A stretch of 46,507 bases of DNA from positions 1 through 46,507 of the forward strand of contig JBBEBG010000026.1 of assembly GCA_040882465.1 (NCBI GenBank). Reading direction: 5' to 3'. Position numbers and translations under genes: made by a program. The stretch comes from Gemmatimonadota bacterium. Its GTDB lineage: Bacteria; Gemmatimonadota; Gemmatimonadetes; Longimicrobiales; Gaopeijiaceae. Shown here one piece after another: positions 32,314-41,162 of this stretch; position 1 is the first letter of the stretch, and each line of letters opens with the position of its first letter. The notes beneath the pieces were generated by a model. The model ran no database searches, had not been told where the DNA came from, and worked only from the letters and a program-made list of their open reading frames with translations.

Positions 32314-34044
32314 CTAGGCGCCGTCGCCGACGAAGACTTCGCCCTCCCGGATGCGCTTCGCGCCCGCCTTCAGCGAGACCGCAACGACAAGCAGGGTGAG
32401 AACCACGGCGCCTCCCATTCCCGCGAGAAGGGGGAGGAGGCCGGCCTCCCGAACGTCGTCCCCACCCAGCCGCGCCTGGAGAAACCGGCTCATCGGCCAC
32501 GCCTCGAGGACAATCACGACCCCGAGATAGACCACCGCCGACATCATGAAAAGGAGACCGCCGAAGGAGGTGGGGATCTCCGCGGGGTTTTCAGTCTCGT
32601 GGTTCGGATAAAACGCACCGAGCGCGAGAGCCATCCCCGTGAAGGCGAAGGTGATCCCCATCATCGTCAACGTGGAGACGAGCATCAGGAAGGGAGCGAC
32701 CCCGAGAAAAAGGTTCGTCACCAGGATGAGGGGGAGAGCCACGAAAAGAAGTGGGATCGTGCCGACCCAATACTTCACCCAGAATAGCTTGGCCGCTTCG
32801 AGAGGCGAGGATCGGAGGAGCCAAGTCATCTTCCCCTCGAGAGACATCGCGGGAAAGACGAAGCGGGCGGCGACGGCGGCGACCACGAAGCCCGCGAGGC
32901 CGAGGTTCAGGAATGCGAGAAGATTCACGAGGAAAAAAGAGAGCTGGCCCGAGCTCATCACGGGGAGGACCCGAATGTTGTAGACGTAAACCACGACGAG
33001 GACCCCGAGGAGGATGAGCTGGGACCACTGCGTCGTGTCACGAACGAAGACGCGCACCTCCTTGAGAACGAGCTCGCGGGTGGGGAGGCCGAATCCGGCG
33101 AAGAGCCTCTCCCAAGGACCTTTACGCGCCCGCCCTTCCCGGCGCTCCGTACCCTCCTGCGCCCGTGAAAAGCCGTCCGGGTAAAACCGCAGGTGGAGCC
33201 AGGCGCCGACCACCACGAAAGCGGCGGAGGTTCCGAACAGAAGAAGAAGGGGAAAGACGTCGAAGCGACCGGTGAGCCAGGAGATGAGCGTCCCGGAGGC
33301 CCACTCGGAAGGGAGCCAGGGAGAGGTCGGGGTACGGAGCGTCGCCATGAAGTCCACGATGCTCCGAAATTCCTCGGGGCGGACCAGCCGCTCCGGGCGG
33401 ACGAGACGGATCAGGAGAACCACGGCGGCGACGGCGAAGATTCCGACGAGAGCGAGGAGATCACGAGCGCGACGCGCGGGAAAAGTGTTCACGAGAACGA
33501 GGGTCACCGCCGTTCCGGCCACCGCCGGGAGAACGAAATAGGGGATCGTAACGGCCGCCGTGAGGAGGTAGAATCCAGGCCCCGCCCCGTATATCGCCCC
33601 GTAGGCCGCGAAGAGCGGAACGACCATGAGCACCACCATCCAGGACGAGTTCACCGCTGTCTCGGTAAGCCGCGCGAGGTAGAGGTGGACGGGGTCCGCG
33701 GGCGAGGCGACGAGGAGCTCGAGGTCGCGTGCGAGGAAAAAAGTGGAGAGGGCGGCGATGACGTTCGAGAGGAGGAGGATCATCAGGAAAGTCAGAAGCG
33801 CCATCCCGAGGAGCTTCCCGGCGAGAAGCTCCCCGATCCCCTCCGCGCTCCGGAAGTAGATCAGGACCCGGAAGATGAGGGTGAAGGTGAGCCCCCAGAA
33901 GACGGCTGTCGCCCCTCCGAGGACAAGGAATTTCGTGAGGCGCCGCTCCCCCTGGAGCGCCTTGTTCACTTTTCCGAGGAGTTTGGGTCGGAGAAGGGAC
34001 GCAACCCCGACCCGGACCGCTCCATCCGCCACGGACGCGGTCAT
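32314..34044 (-). CDS. ABC exporter permease (two-module type)
   Basis: A 576-residue integral membrane protein with about twelve transmembrane helices in two sets separated by a basic cytoplasmic loop (RAQEGTERREGRARKG, about residue 300). It resembles the large 'putative ABC exporter' permeases that pair with a single ABC-2-type ATPase. FLARDLELLVASPADPVHLYLARL and FPAMSLEGKMTWLLRSSPLEAAKLF are characteristic repeats, one per half. Substrate is unknown. Its ATG overlaps the stop of the ATPase gene (ATGA), so the two are co-translated. Confidence 0.82.
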   Translation of the reverse strand: MTASVADGAVRVGVASLLRPKLLGKVNKALQGERRLTKFLVLGGATAVFWGLTFTLIFRVLIYFRSAEGIGELLAGKLLGMALLTFLMILLLSNVIAALSTFFLARDLELLVASPADPVHLYLARLTETAVNSSWMVVLMVVPLFAAYGAIYGAGPGFYLLTAAVTIPYFVLPAVAGTAVTLVLVNTFPARRARDLLALVGIFAVAAVVLLIRLVRPERLVRPEEFRSIVDFMATLRTPTSPWLPSEWASGTLISWLTGRFDVFPLLLLFGTSAAFVVVGAWLHLRFYPDGFSRAQEGTERREGRARKGPWERLFAGFGLPTRELVLKEVRVFVRDTTQWSQLILLGVLVVVYVYNIRVLPVMSSGQLSFFLVNLLAFLNLGLAGFVVAAVAARFVFPAMSLEGKMTWLLRSSPLEAAKLFWVKYWVGTIPLLFVALPLILVTNLFLGVAPFLMLVSTLTMMGITFAFTGMALALGAFYPNHETENPAEIPTSFGGLLFMMSAVVYLGVVIVLEAWPMSRFLQARLGGDDVREAGLLPLLAGMGGAVVLTLLVVAVSLKAGAKRIREGEVFVGDGA

Positions 34045-34829
34045 CTCCTCAACACGTCCTGGAGGTTTTGCACGAGGTCCGCGACCTCGTCCCCTCCGGT
34101 CACCTTGAGGAAGATCTCCTCGAGGTGGGCGCCTCCCGCGCCGGCCTGGGCGCGGAGCTCGTCCATCGTGCCCAGTGCGATCACCTTTCCGGCGGCGATG
34201 ATCGCGATCCGGTCGCAGAGCGCTTCCGCGACCTCCAGCGTGTGCGTGGAGAGGAAGACGGCCCCGCCCTTCTCGACGAAGCCGAGGAGGAGGTCTTTCA
34301 GGATCCGCGCGGAGCGGGGATCGAGCCCTACCATCGGTTCGTCCACGACGATGAGATCCGGATCGTGGAGCAGGGCCGAAGAGATGAGGAGCTTCTGCCG
34401 CATTCCATGGGAGTAGCTCTCGAGAAGCTCGTCCTTCCAGTCCCAGAGGGAAAAGAGGCGGAGATAGCGCTCGGCCCGCGCTTCGATCTCGGGACCCTCC
34501 ATCCCCCAGAGTCCCGCGACGAAACGAAGAAACTCGGCTCCGGAGAGCTTTTCGTAGAGGAAGGGGCGGTCCGGGATGTAACCGATCCGCCGCTTCGCCG
34601 ACCCAGGGGACTCGGCCAGGTCGTCGCCTCCCACCCGGATCGTACCCGCGGAGGGAACCAGCACTCCGGCGATCATCCGGATCATCGTGGTTTTCCCCGC
34701 ACCGTTTGGGCCGAGGAAGCCGAAGATCTCCCCGCGGTGGACGGCGAGGTCCACCCCGGCGACTGCGGTGAAGGAGCCGTAGCGCTTGACGACTTCCCGG
34801 AGCTCGAGGACGGCCGGAGACCCGCTCAT
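34041..34829 (-). CDS. ABC transporter ATP-binding protein
   Basis: A 262-residue ABC-2-type ATPase. Walker A GPNGAGKTT, signature SYSHGMRQK, Walker B LIVVDEPMVGLDP and switch STHTLEVAEAL are all present. The start MSGSPAVLELREVVKRYG at ATG 34829 overlaps the transglutaminase stop. The longer reading frame upstream is not conserved in character. It forms the exporter with the 576-residue permease directly downstream. Confidence 0.93.
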   Translation of the reverse strand: MSGSPAVLELREVVKRYGSFTAVAGVDLAVHRGEIFGFLGPNGAGKTTMIRMIAGVLVPSAGTIRVGGDDLAESPGSAKRRIGYIPDRPFLYEKLSGAEFLRFVAGLWGMEGPEIEARAERYLRLFSLWDWKDELLESYSHGMRQKLLISSALLHDPDLIVVDEPMVGLDPRSARILKDLLLGFVEKGGAVFLSTHTLEVAEALCDRIAIIAAGKVIALGTMDELRAQAGAGGAHLEEIFLKVTGGDEVADLVQNLQDVLRR

Positions 34830-36370
34830 GCGGGGGGAACGACCTCGATCGAGAGCGCGCCGATCAAGCGGGCGATCTCGACCTGTTGAGCGAGGCTTCC
34901 CGTCGTGAAGCGAAGATGCGTGGCATCGGCCGGAGTCTGACCGAAGGTTGGATCCACGGCGACCCAATCGCCCAGCCAGACCTCGGGCCAAGCGTGGTAA
35001 AAGAAACTCCCGTCGAGGTACACGAGCCCGGCGGCCACCCGCGCCGGAAGACCGAGCGATCGGGCGAGCGCCACGAAAAACACCGTGTGTTCATTGCAGT
35101 CGCCACGCCCGGACTCAAAGACCTGAAGTGCGCTCGGGAGGGTGAAGGAGACTTCCTTCTCGAGCGCCCGGAAGACGAACATGGTGAGCCTGTCCGCGGT
35201 CGTCCTGGGGTTCGCGGACCCTCCGCGGCCCGAGGTCACCTGCCGCGCGAGCCCGGCGATCCGTGGGTCTCCGCTCTGGATGAGTGGCTCGGGCTCCAGC
35301 GCCTCGCGGAGGTCCATCCGTGGGTAGGGGAGGGAATAACCCGGATCGATCGTGTCCCATCGCTCCCGGCGCACAATCAGGGTGTCCCCTCTGAGCTCCT
35401 GCCTTCCCCCATCGAGGTGAAAGCCCTGGAGCTCGACCCCCGAGAGAACGAAGCGCAACTCGTCGTGGTCGGTGGGAAAGTGCAGGACCACGTTGGAGGC
35501 GATCGCGGTCGCGAGGATGACGTCCCGATCGGAAGCGGCGGCCCCGTCGATAACGCGCCCGTCGTCGCGGGCCTGGAGCGCGAGCTCGTAGGGAGTCCGC
35601 TCGATCGAAAAGCCCATCGCCGCCGACGACTCGATCATTCGGCCATCCTCATCAATCCAGCTCTCGACGCTCACCCCGCCGAAGGTCTCACGAAGCCGCC
35701 AGGCCGTCACGGGCGAAGATTCTCCCGGCTCCCAGCGCCCGCTCGCGGGATCGAGAACGGCGGAATCTGGGAGCATCAGGACCACCTCTTCGAGCACCTC
35801 GACATCCACGGCCCGGAGGGAGACGGTGGAAGGATCAAAGACGGAAAGGCGGATCGTCCTCCCTTCCCGGAGCTCCCCCCCCTTTGCGAGGCGGATCGGA
35901 AGGGCCGATGCGAGGAGAGGTGCTTCGGGAATTCGGAAGTCGAGCCGTTCCGTGCCTCCCCCGCCATCGATCCGGACGTGGAGGAGAGAGTCCCCCTCGA
36001 CTTCTCCCGACGCGGCGAAGCTCCCCGCGTCAGAGTCGAGCGAGAAGGAAAACTCCTGCATCGTGAGGGTACGGCTCAGGACGACCCGGGACCTCGCCAC
36101 GATCCCGCCGGACTGGCCCAGTGCCTGAAGCTCGAGGTTCATCTGATCCTCGAGGAGGAACCCTTCCGGAACGGTGTCGAGCCGCGAGGAGGAAAGCCCG
36201 ATCGCCTGACTGCCCATCCGGAGCGAGTAGAAATGTGTTCCGGGCGCGAGGGTCAGGGTCGCTGCGGCGAGCCTGGCCAGCTCGGGCTCGAAGTACTCCC
36301 GCCGCACGTGCCAGGCGACGAGAAGCCCCCACGCGACCAGGATCCCGGTCGCGAGCGCCCTCCGGTTCAC
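34826..36370 (-). CDS. Transglutaminase-like (cysteine protease fold) membrane-anchored protein
   Basis: A 514-residue protein. An N-terminal membrane anchor (LATGILVAWGLLVAWHV) is followed by an unassigned beta-rich region and a C-terminal transglutaminase-like domain with the catalytic triad Cys425 (RGDCNEH), His459 (FFYHAWPEVW) and Asp473 (VAVDPTF). The domain faces the periplasm if the anchor is N-in. Bacterial members act as proteases or peptidases more often than as cross-linkers. GTG 36370 overlaps the macrodomain gene stop. Coupling with the ABC exporter suggests maturation or loading of an exported substrate (inference). Confidence 0.83.
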   Translation of the reverse strand: MNRRALATGILVAWGLLVAWHVRREYFEPELARLAAATLTLAPGTHFYSLRMGSQAIGLSSSRLDTVPEGFLLEDQMNLELQALGQSGGIVARSRVVLSRTLTMQEFSFSLDSDAGSFAASGEVEGDSLLHVRIDGGGGTERLDFRIPEAPLLASALPIRLAKGGELREGRTIRLSVFDPSTVSLRAVDVEVLEEVVLMLPDSAVLDPASGRWEPGESSPVTAWRLRETFGGVSVESWIDEDGRMIESSAAMGFSIERTPYELALQARDDGRVIDGAAASDRDVILATAIASNVVLHFPTDHDELRFVLSGVELQGFHLDGGRQELRGDTLIVRRERWDTIDPGYSLPYPRMDLREALEPEPLIQSGDPRIAGLARQVTSGRGGSANPRTTADRLTMFVFRALEKEVSFTLPSALQVFESGRGDCNEHTVFFVALARSLGLPARVAAGLVYLDGSFFYHAWPEVWLGDWVAVDPTFGQTPADATHLRFTTGSLAQQVEIARLIGALSIEVVPPA

Positions 36371-36885
36371 GGGACTTCAGGTGCGGGAAAGACTCGTGCC
36401 ACTTCCCTGGACAGCGCTTCTTCCCCGTAGGCGTTCATGGCGATGAAATAGAGCTCGTTAGGGAATTCCGCGGACGATGTGTGCTCCCGGACTACTGCAC
36501 AAAGGATGCCAGCCGCGACTTCGGCGTCGAGGTTGCCCGCTCCGGTGCCCAGCGGCGGGATCACAACTCGCGTCAGCTCCCATTCGGCGGCGTGACGAAG
36601 GCCGTTCCTGAGCGCCTTCCGGAGGCGCTCGCCCGAGACGGGCTCCTCGTGCGAACGGAGGACGAGATGGATCAGAAATGGAAAGAGTAGATTCCCTCCG
36701 GGGGTTACGAGGGCGCTCCCCACCGGGACCTCCCCGAAGGCCCGAAGGCGAGCGAGGACCGCCGGCCCCGCACCTGCGCCCACCCGCTCGTCCAGCGCAG
36801 TGCACGCTTCGAAGTCCGCCCCTACGGACCGGAAGAGCGCATCGGCCTCGACGGCCATCGGGTCGCCGAGGAGGACGCGGATCAC
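36367..36885 (-). CDS. Macrodomain protein (putative ADP-ribose binding)
   Basis: A 172-residue single macrodomain. VLLGDPMAVEADALFRSVG stands at the position of the usual 'GDIT...vDaiVN' motif, but the Asn-containing NAAN segment is not preserved. GSALVTPGGNLLFPFLIHLVL and VIPPLGTGAGNLDAEVAAGIL correspond to the phosphate-binding loops. Members bind or hydrolyse ADP-ribose derivatives. The altered first motif makes catalytic activity uncertain. GTG 36885 overlaps the TPR gene stop, and its own stop overlaps the transglutaminase start. Confidence 0.75.
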   Translation of the reverse strand: MIRVLLGDPMAVEADALFRSVGADFEACTALDERVGAGAGPAVLARLRAFGEVPVGSALVTPGGNLLFPFLIHLVLRSHEEPVSGERLRKALRNGLRHAAEWELTRVVIPPLGTGAGNLDAEVAAGILCAVVREHTSSAEFPNELYFIAMNAYGEEALSREVARVFPAPEVP

Positions 36886-37871
36886 CGGACCGAGAGCTCC
36901 CGTGCCCGCCGATACATCACCGCGGCCTCCTGATGGAGGTGCTTCTTGTCGTAGAGGACACCGAGAAGGAAGTAGATCCGGGGGTTGTCCGGGCGGATCT
37001 CCCGCGCGCGGTCGAGGACGGCGAGGGCCTCATCGACACGCCCCAGGCGGTTCAGCGCCTCACCCCGATAGAAGAGTGCCGTCGCATGCACCGGGTCGCG
37101 CTCGCAGACTCGCTGGAGCTCTCCCTCGGCCTGGAGGTAAAGCCCCCTCCGAAAGAAAAGGATCCCGAGGTTCGCGTGCGCGTCGATCGCCGTCGGGTCC
37201 GCGCGCAGGACGAGGCGGAGCTTGTGCTCCGCTTCGTCGTACTTGCCGAGCCCCGCGAGCGCGGCGCTCATGTTGGTGAGGAGCTCGGCATTTTCGGGGG
37301 CCGACTCCAGAGCGTTCCGGAACTGCACGACCGCAGCGTCGTGGTCGCCCGCGGCGTCCAGGAGGACTCCGAGGTTGTTCCGCGCCTTGAGGTTGCCGGG
37401 GTCCAGCGAGAGGGCGAGACGATATAGCGCCATGGCCCGGTCGGTCGCGTTGGTCCGGGCCGCGGCGGCGGCGGCGGCGAGAATCCCCTCCAGGTCGGAA
37501 GGCTCCTTCATCTCCTCCCGCGGCGTGGACTCGGTCCGGGCGCGCCGCGGCTTCCTTTGGGGCGACGTCGCCGAAGCCTCCACCTCTCCGAACTCGAAAA
37601 GCGCGGGCGTGCGGGCGGCCCGGGGAGCGGGAGCGGTGGAGGGAAGTACAGGAGAGGGGCCGGCCGGCCGGGGCGGGACGTCGGCGCCGGTCGGCGTGGG
37701 CACGGGGGGCTCCCGGGGACTCACCGGCGCCGCGGATTCCGCGGACGGCACCGACGGGACCGCGGGGGACGCGGGCTCCCCCGCCGGAGGGGTGGCCACC
37801 TGTTCGGCCTCCCCATCCCCCAGCGCGAGCTCGGGAGCTTCGTCGTCCCGAGAAGAGCGATTACGGACCAT
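36882..37871 (-). CDS. TPR-repeat protein with long proline-rich N-terminus
   Basis: A 329-residue protein. The first 120 residues are Pro/Ala/Ser-rich and probably disordered. Five or six tetratricopeptide repeats follow from about residue 128 (ATDRAMALYRLALSLDPGN, LKARNNLGVLLDAAGDHDAAVVQFRNALESAPEN and more). TPRs mediate protein contacts. No signal peptide is visible, so it is likely cytoplasmic. It opens the macrodomain-transglutaminase-ABC operon and may be an assembly factor; partners are not known. Confidence 0.82.
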   Translation of the reverse strand: MVRNRSSRDDEAPELALGDGEAEQVATPPAGEPASPAVPSVPSAESAAPVSPREPPVPTPTGADVPPRPAGPSPVLPSTAPAPRAARTPALFEFGEVEASATSPQRKPRRARTESTPREEMKEPSDLEGILAAAAAAARTNATDRAMALYRLALSLDPGNLKARNNLGVLLDAAGDHDAAVVQFRNALESAPENAELLTNMSAALAGLGKYDEAEHKLRLVLRADPTAIDAHANLGILFFRRGLYLQAEGELQRVCERDPVHATALFYRGEALNRLGRVDEALAVLDRAREIRPDNPRIYFLLGVLYDKKHLHQEAAVMYRRARELSVR

Positions 37872-37880
37872 CGGTTCGTC

Positions 37881-38207
37881 TCAGGATTCGGGCTCGGTGG
37901 ACCGGCCCACCCATTCCAGGTATTCCGGGTGACCCGCCACAACTGGGAGGGCCAGGATCTCCGGCACGTCGTACGGATGGAGCTCCGCGACCCTCCGCAG
38001 GAGCCGGGGAAGCACATCGTCCCCGGTCTTCAGGATGACGAGCTGCTCGGTCTCTTCCTTCGTTTTCCCTTGCCACCGGTAGATCGAAGTCACACCCGGA
38101 ACGACGTTTCCGCAAGCGACCAACCGTTCTTCGAGGAGCGCGCGGCAGAGCTGGGCGGCCACTTCTCCGTCCGGAACCGTCACCAAGACGACTCGCGCCT
38201 CCCTCAT
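37881..38207 (-). CDS. cutA: CutA-type divalent-cation tolerance protein
   Basis: A 108-residue CutA1 protein. ACGNVVPGVTSIYRWQGKTKEETEQLVILKT is the family core and VAELHPYDVPEILALPV the second conserved strand. CutA forms stable trimers and is linked to copper tolerance in E. coli, though the molecular role is debated. It ends 9 bases before the TPR gene and starts 15 bases after the acyl-CoA synthetase stop. Confidence 0.93.
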   Translation of the reverse strand: MREARVVLVTVPDGEVAAQLCRALLEERLVACGNVVPGVTSIYRWQGKTKEETEQLVILKTGDDVLPRLLRRVAELHPYDVPEILALPVVAGHPEYLEWVGRSTEPES

Positions 38208-38222
38208 TGGATCGCCGCCTCT

Positions 38223-40085
38223 TCACCAGGGGGTGAAAAAAGTCCCCGCCTCGGCCTCGTCCTCGTAAAGCGCGTCCACGACCTGTTGGTAACGCTTTTC
38301 GACGACTCGCCGCTTGACTTTCTGCGTCGGCGTCAGCGACCCATCCTCGATCGTGAAGGGAGTATCGAGCAAGACGACCTTCTTGGGACGTTCTACTCGG
38401 GACACGCCTGCGAGCTCTCGCTCCAATTCGCCTTCCAGGAGCGCATGCACCTTCGGCGAAGTGAGGAGCTCGCGGTGGTCCTTCGCGGCGATACCGTTCG
38501 CGCGGGCCCACTCCTCGAGGTTTGAAAACTCAGGCACGAGGAGCATCGAGATGAACTTGCGCCGGTCCCCCAGAAGGACGGCCTGATCCACGAAACGGTT
38601 CTGCTTGAGGACGTTTTCGATGGGCTGGGGCGCGATGTTTTTCCCTCCGGCCGTCACGATAATGTCCTTCTTGCGATCCGTGATCCGGAGGAAACCGTCG
38701 GCGTCGATCTCCCCGACGTCCCCCGTGAGGAACCAGCCGTCTTCGGTGATCGCCTCGCGTGTCGCCTCGGGATTTTCGAAGTACCCTTTCATGACCTGCG
38801 GGCCTCGCACCAGGATCTCACCGTCGGAGGCGATTCGGATCTCCGTCCCCGCGACCGGCTTTCCCACCGTACCGATGCGAAAGTTCGCGGGGAAGTCGAG
38901 CGCGCTGTTCACGTTCGTGACGGGACTGGTCTCGGTGAGCCCATACCCCTCGAGAATCAAGATTCCCGCGGAGAAGAAAAACTTGTTGATCTCGGGGGAG
39001 AGGGGGGCACCCCCACTCACGAAGAATTTCAGCTTTCCCCCGACCCCCGCGTAAACCTTTCCAAAGACGAGGCGCCGGGCGATGCCATAGGCGAACGAGG
39101 TGAATAACCCAGGCTCTCGCCCCGCGAGCCTGTCGTCCGCCCAACGGGCCCCGACCCTCCGCGCCCAGGAGACGAGGGCGCCCTGTATCCCCCCCGCGTC
39201 CGTGATTCGCGCGTAAACTTTCTCGTAGAGGCGGGGCACGGAGACGACGATCGTGGGACGGACGGCCTTCAGGTCCTCCGCGACCGCATCCAGTCCACGC
39301 CCGTAGGCGATCGCCGCCCCGGAGCTGAAGAGGAGATAATCCACCATCCTCTGGAAGACGTGCGAGAGAGGGAGGAAGGAGAGCGTCGAGTCTTCGTGGG
39401 TCACCGGAATCGCGCGGAGAGCGGCGAGCACGTTCGAGTGGAGATTGTTGTGGGTCAGCATGACCCCCTTCGGGTCCCCGGTGGTTCCGGACGTATAGAG
39501 AATCGTGGCCGTATCCTCGGGACGGGCGGAGCCGGCGTCCGCCCGGAACTCCTCTTCGGTGCTCCGTGTCCGCTCCCCCTCCCCACGCCCGAGGAACTCG
39601 CTCCACTCGATCGCGTCGCCGCGCGAGTTGGGGGGCGGAGTGAAGACCACGACCCCCTCGAGCGCCGGACACTTCGCCCGGATCTCCTCGATCTTCGCCA
39701 GCTGGTCCACATCCGACACGAAGATGAGGCGCGCACCGCAATTTGCGAGGATGTACGCGATCTGGTTCGGTGTGAGGCTCGCATAGATCGGGATATCGAT
39801 CACCCCGGCCGTGAGGCATCCGTAGTCCGCGAGTGCCCATTCGGGACGATTCGGCGAGAGGATGGCGGCCCGATCTCCCCGTTCGAGTCCGAGCGCCCGG
39901 AGCCCCGTCGCCACCTTCCAGACGGTCCTCAGCACCACGGTGTAGGAGATGTCCGTCCACCCGCTCCTCGTGTGGAACTGGAAGGCTGGAGCCTCCCCGA
40001 ACCGGTCCACGGCTCCGAAGAAGAGATCCACAAGGGTCCCCTTCGGAAGCTCCGCGGGATTGCTGGCTTCGTCGCGGGTTACCAT
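38223..40085 (-). CDS. Long-chain acyl-CoA synthetase (AMP-forming)
   Basis: A 620-residue adenylate-forming enzyme. The AMP-binding loop TILYTSGTTGDPKGVMLTHNN, the GYGLTETSPVT substrate/adenine motif, GWFLTGDVGEIDADGFLRITDRKKDI and the C-terminal catalytic-Lys region (TLTPTQKVKRRVVEKRY) are all clear. It activates long-chain fatty acids to acyl-CoA through an acyl-adenylate. The long type with an N-terminal domain resembles bacterial FadD15-like enzymes. It could feed beta-oxidation or lipid synthesis; glutaryl-CoA dehydrogenase elsewhere in the window is also CoA-linked. Confidence 0.92.
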   Translation of the reverse strand: MVTRDEASNPAELPKGTLVDLFFGAVDRFGEAPAFQFHTRSGWTDISYTVVLRTVWKVATGLRALGLERGDRAAILSPNRPEWALADYGCLTAGVIDIPIYASLTPNQIAYILANCGARLIFVSDVDQLAKIEEIRAKCPALEGVVVFTPPPNSRGDAIEWSEFLGRGEGERTRSTEEEFRADAGSARPEDTATILYTSGTTGDPKGVMLTHNNLHSNVLAALRAIPVTHEDSTLSFLPLSHVFQRMVDYLLFSSGAAIAYGRGLDAVAEDLKAVRPTIVVSVPRLYEKVYARITDAGGIQGALVSWARRVGARWADDRLAGREPGLFTSFAYGIARRLVFGKVYAGVGGKLKFFVSGGAPLSPEINKFFFSAGILILEGYGLTETSPVTNVNSALDFPANFRIGTVGKPVAGTEIRIASDGEILVRGPQVMKGYFENPEATREAITEDGWFLTGDVGEIDADGFLRITDRKKDIIVTAGGKNIAPQPIENVLKQNRFVDQAVLLGDRRKFISMLLVPEFSNLEEWARANGIAAKDHRELLTSPKVHALLEGELERELAGVSRVERPKKVVLLDTPFTIEDGSLTPTQKVKRRVVEKRYQQVVDALYEDEAEAGTFFTPW

Positions 40086-40191
40086 GGGGTGGGCTCCTCA
40101 CCTCTCGCGAAGGGGTCCCGGCGCAGATTCCCCGAGCGCCAGGGGTCGCGGAAGCCGCTCCGCGGCGCCCGCCGGGGGGCCGTCCCTCGGC

Positions 40192-40605
40192 CTACGCGAG
40201 GGAGGCCGAGATCCGCACGTCCATGTCGGAACGGAGTGTGTGGAAGACGCTGCAGTATTTGTCCCGAGAAAGCTGCACGGCGCGCTCGAGCTTCGGGAGG
40301 TCCTTCTCCGTCGGCCCTTTGACCTTGAAGGCGAGCTCGATCGAGATGAAGCGTCTCGGGGGCTCCGGAGCCCGATCCCCCGCCATCTCGACCACGATCT
40401 CTTCCACGGCGATCCGACTCTTTTCAAGGATCACCTTCACGTCGATGGCCATGCACCCGGCAATGCTCATCAGGAGTGTTTCCGTGGGCGACGGCCCCGC
40501 CTTCGATACGCTGTCCATCAGAATCGAACCGGAGGTCGGGGTCTTCCCCTCGAAGACGAGGTCGCGGCCGGTCCAACGCACCGTCGCTTTCCTCCGATCG
40601 CCCAT
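40192..40605 (-). CDS. OsmC-family protein
   Basis: A 137-residue OsmC/Ohr-fold protein. The redox pair is Cys51 (SIAGCMAIDVK) and Cys118 (SRDKYCSVFHTL). The N-terminal GRDLVFEGKTPT strand and the central PSPTETLLMSIAG helix fit the YhfA-like subgroup. Such proteins reduce organic hydroperoxides with thiol cofactors; this subgroup is less well defined. ATG 40605 gives the normal size, whereas a longer open frame upstream overlaps the TPR gene. Confidence 0.87.
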   Translation of the reverse strand: MGDRRKATVRWTGRDLVFEGKTPTSGSILMDSVSKAGPSPTETLLMSIAGCMAIDVKVILEKSRIAVEEIVVEMAGDRAPEPPRRFISIELAFKVKGPTEKDLPKLERAVQLSRDKYCSVFHTLRSDMDVRISASLA

Positions 40606-40612
40606 GGTGCCC

Positions 40613-41056
40613 TTACCTCCCCGGCTCCGGAAAGAGCGAGTCGGACTCCCCCCTGAGCTGGCCCAACGTGGCGCGGGCGTGCGCGACGTGCTCCCCTGCC
40701 TCCGGACCACGAGGAGGGTTGGCCAGAAAGGCTTCGAGGTGCTGGACCGCCTCCTTGTCCTCCCCGCGCCTGAGAAGGAGATACGCGAGGCCGTAATGGG
40801 CACCGGCCGCGCCGGGATCCTTCTGGAGGACATGGCGATAGGTCTTCGAGGCTTCTTCGGTCATGCCAATCCGCGTATAGGAGATCGCGATCTGCTGGAG
40901 GACCACGATGTCGCCGGGGGCCTCCTTCAGGGCGAGGCGGAACGAGGTCAGTGCCTCATGGAAACGCCCCTCCCGCAGGAGTGCGAGGCCTTCCTCGTAA
41001 TAGTCCACCTTCTCGGAGTCGTCCCCGCCTCCGAGGAGCTTATTCCACCAGGCCAT
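40613..41056 (-). CDS. Small TPR-repeat protein
   Basis: A 147-residue protein beginning MAWWNKLLGGGDDSEKVD, then three tetratricopeptide repeats (YYEEGLALLREGRFHEALTSFRLALKEAPGD, QQIAISYTRIGMTEEASKTYRHVLQKDPGA, HYGLAYLLLRRGEDKEAVQHLEAFL). It is cytoplasmic with no enzymatic motif. It starts 106 bases after the Trm112-like gene and ends 7 bases before the OsmC gene. An in-frame start further upstream adds an unlikely N-terminus. Confidence 0.78.
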   Translation of the reverse strand: MAWWNKLLGGGDDSEKVDYYEEGLALLREGRFHEALTSFRLALKEAPGDIVVLQQIAISYTRIGMTEEASKTYRHVLQKDPGAAGAHYGLAYLLLRRGEDKEAVQHLEAFLANPPRGPEAGEHVAHARATLGQLRGESDSLFPEPGR

Positions 41057-41162
41057 GGCGTCCGGAGCGATGGGGAGCTGATCCTGAGGCCGCTCGAAAC
41101 TAGTGGAGCGCCCTGGGGCCACGCAACGTAGGTGTCACGGGCCAGAACTTGCGGCTTGCCAA

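Noticed and set aside
34886-36430. Long plus-strand open frame opposite the transglutaminase gene
   Set aside because: Mirror image of a conserved minus-strand gene with a complete catalytic triad; no recognisable motif of its own.
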